Virus record (IMG/VR): IMGVR_UViG_3300046170_000010
Coordinates: 1 to 31,009 of that record
Reading direction: 5' to 3' (one strand)
Length of the DNA stretch: 31,009 bases
Source: a virus
Part shown: positions 30,873-31,009 of the stretch, one piece after another
Layout: each line of letters begins with the position of its first letter
Position numbering within the stretch: the stretch's first letter is position 1
The notes under the pieces: generated by a model
Seen by the model: only the letters and a program-made list of their open reading frames with translations
Databases searched by the model: none
What the model was told of the DNA's origin: nothing
Program-made: the position numbers and the translations under genes

Positions 30873-31009
30873 ATGGCAACAGCATTATTCATAAAACCAA
30901 TAGACATTAAAAGAAATACCATAATAGATGGTAATGTCGATGTAGATAAATTTATTCAGTTTATTAAAATAGCTCAACAGATTCACGTTAGGAATTATCT
31001 TGGAAGTGA
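30873..31009 (+). CDS. Head-tail connector candidate, 5' part; continues at base 1
   Basis: ATG at 30873, three bases after the portal stop, codes MATALFIKPIDIKRNTIIDG ... IHVRNYLGS and runs off the window mid-codon. The codon completes with base 1 to give GSDLYNKISSD and 364 bases later the stop. Joined length is 501 bases. This is the strongest sign that the record is circular. Confidence 0.8.
   Translation, partial: MATALFIKPIDIKRNTIIDGNVDVDKFIQFIKIAQQIHVRNYLGS

Noticed and set aside
1-31009. Integrase, repressor or attachment site of a temperate phage
   Set aside because: No tyrosine or serine recombinase motif, no divergent control region and no opposite-strand gene were found.
1-31009. 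tRNA genes
   Set aside because: No cloverleaf with a GTTCRANNC-type T arm was seen in any intergenic gap; the gaps are short and accounted for by promoters, hairpins and terminators.

Overview
The window reads as one complete genome unit of a small (31,009 bp), AT-rich tailed phage of a Bacteroidetes host, most likely a flavobacterium, with a siphovirus-like long non-contractile tail. Three things point to Bacteroidetes: A-rich start regions without Shine-Dalgarno sequences, promoter-like TTG...TAnnTTTG/TATATTAG boxes, and gene families typical of flavobacterial phages. All genes lie on the + strand, mostly with 1-4 base stop/start overlaps. The window ends inside an ORF (30873-31009) that continues in the same frame at base 1 and stops at 364, so the record is a circular or circularly permuted genome cut inside one gene (166 aa once joined). 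No integrase, repressor, tRNA gene, CRISPR array or transposon was seen, so a lytic life style is likely.

Layout. 1-7019: end of a head-tail connector gene, a giant tail fibre with an auto-cleaving S74 chaperone domain, and a block of small lysis and envelope genes (small membrane proteins, M15 peptidoglycan peptidase, 3-TM holin). 7020-7193: non-coding boundary with a perfect 20-nt polypyrimidine mirror repeat. 7194-15256: early/replication region with NinG-like protein, OB-fold protein (DUF3127), dNTP diphosphohydrolase-like protein, DnaB/RecA-like ATPase, a sigma-factor-like protein, two PD-(D/E)XK nucleases, a DnaA-domain-IV-like protein and two DNA methyltransferases, plus many small ORFs. 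15319-16727: terminase. 16743-17512: a self-contained cassette of four small ORFs with its own promoter, leader hairpin and terminator. 17557-24608: tail genes, including tail assembly chaperones made by a -1 frameshift, and the tape measure. 24644-31009: XkdF-like protease, scaffold-like protein, major capsid protein, tail tube, portal, connector. No DNA polymerase or primase is recognisable.

Regulation. Five late units (terminase, tail chaperone, protease, scaffold/capsid, portal) are each preceded by the same element, AAAAT-N13-CGATATAT, and in four of them this ends only 4-6 bases before the ATG. It differs from the host-type promoters found in the early region. With the phage-encoded sigma-like protein (9924-10403) it forms a coherent hypothesis of a dedicated late transcription programme, possibly with leaderless mRNAs. 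A second, hairpin-type element occurs just downstream of two early-type promoters.

Caveat. Five conserved genes (tail fibre, a small membrane protein, M15 peptidase, ATPase, major capsid protein) are each split by one extra base next to a doubled base. The pattern looks like sequencing insertions rather than biology, and these genes are annotated here at their repaired extent.
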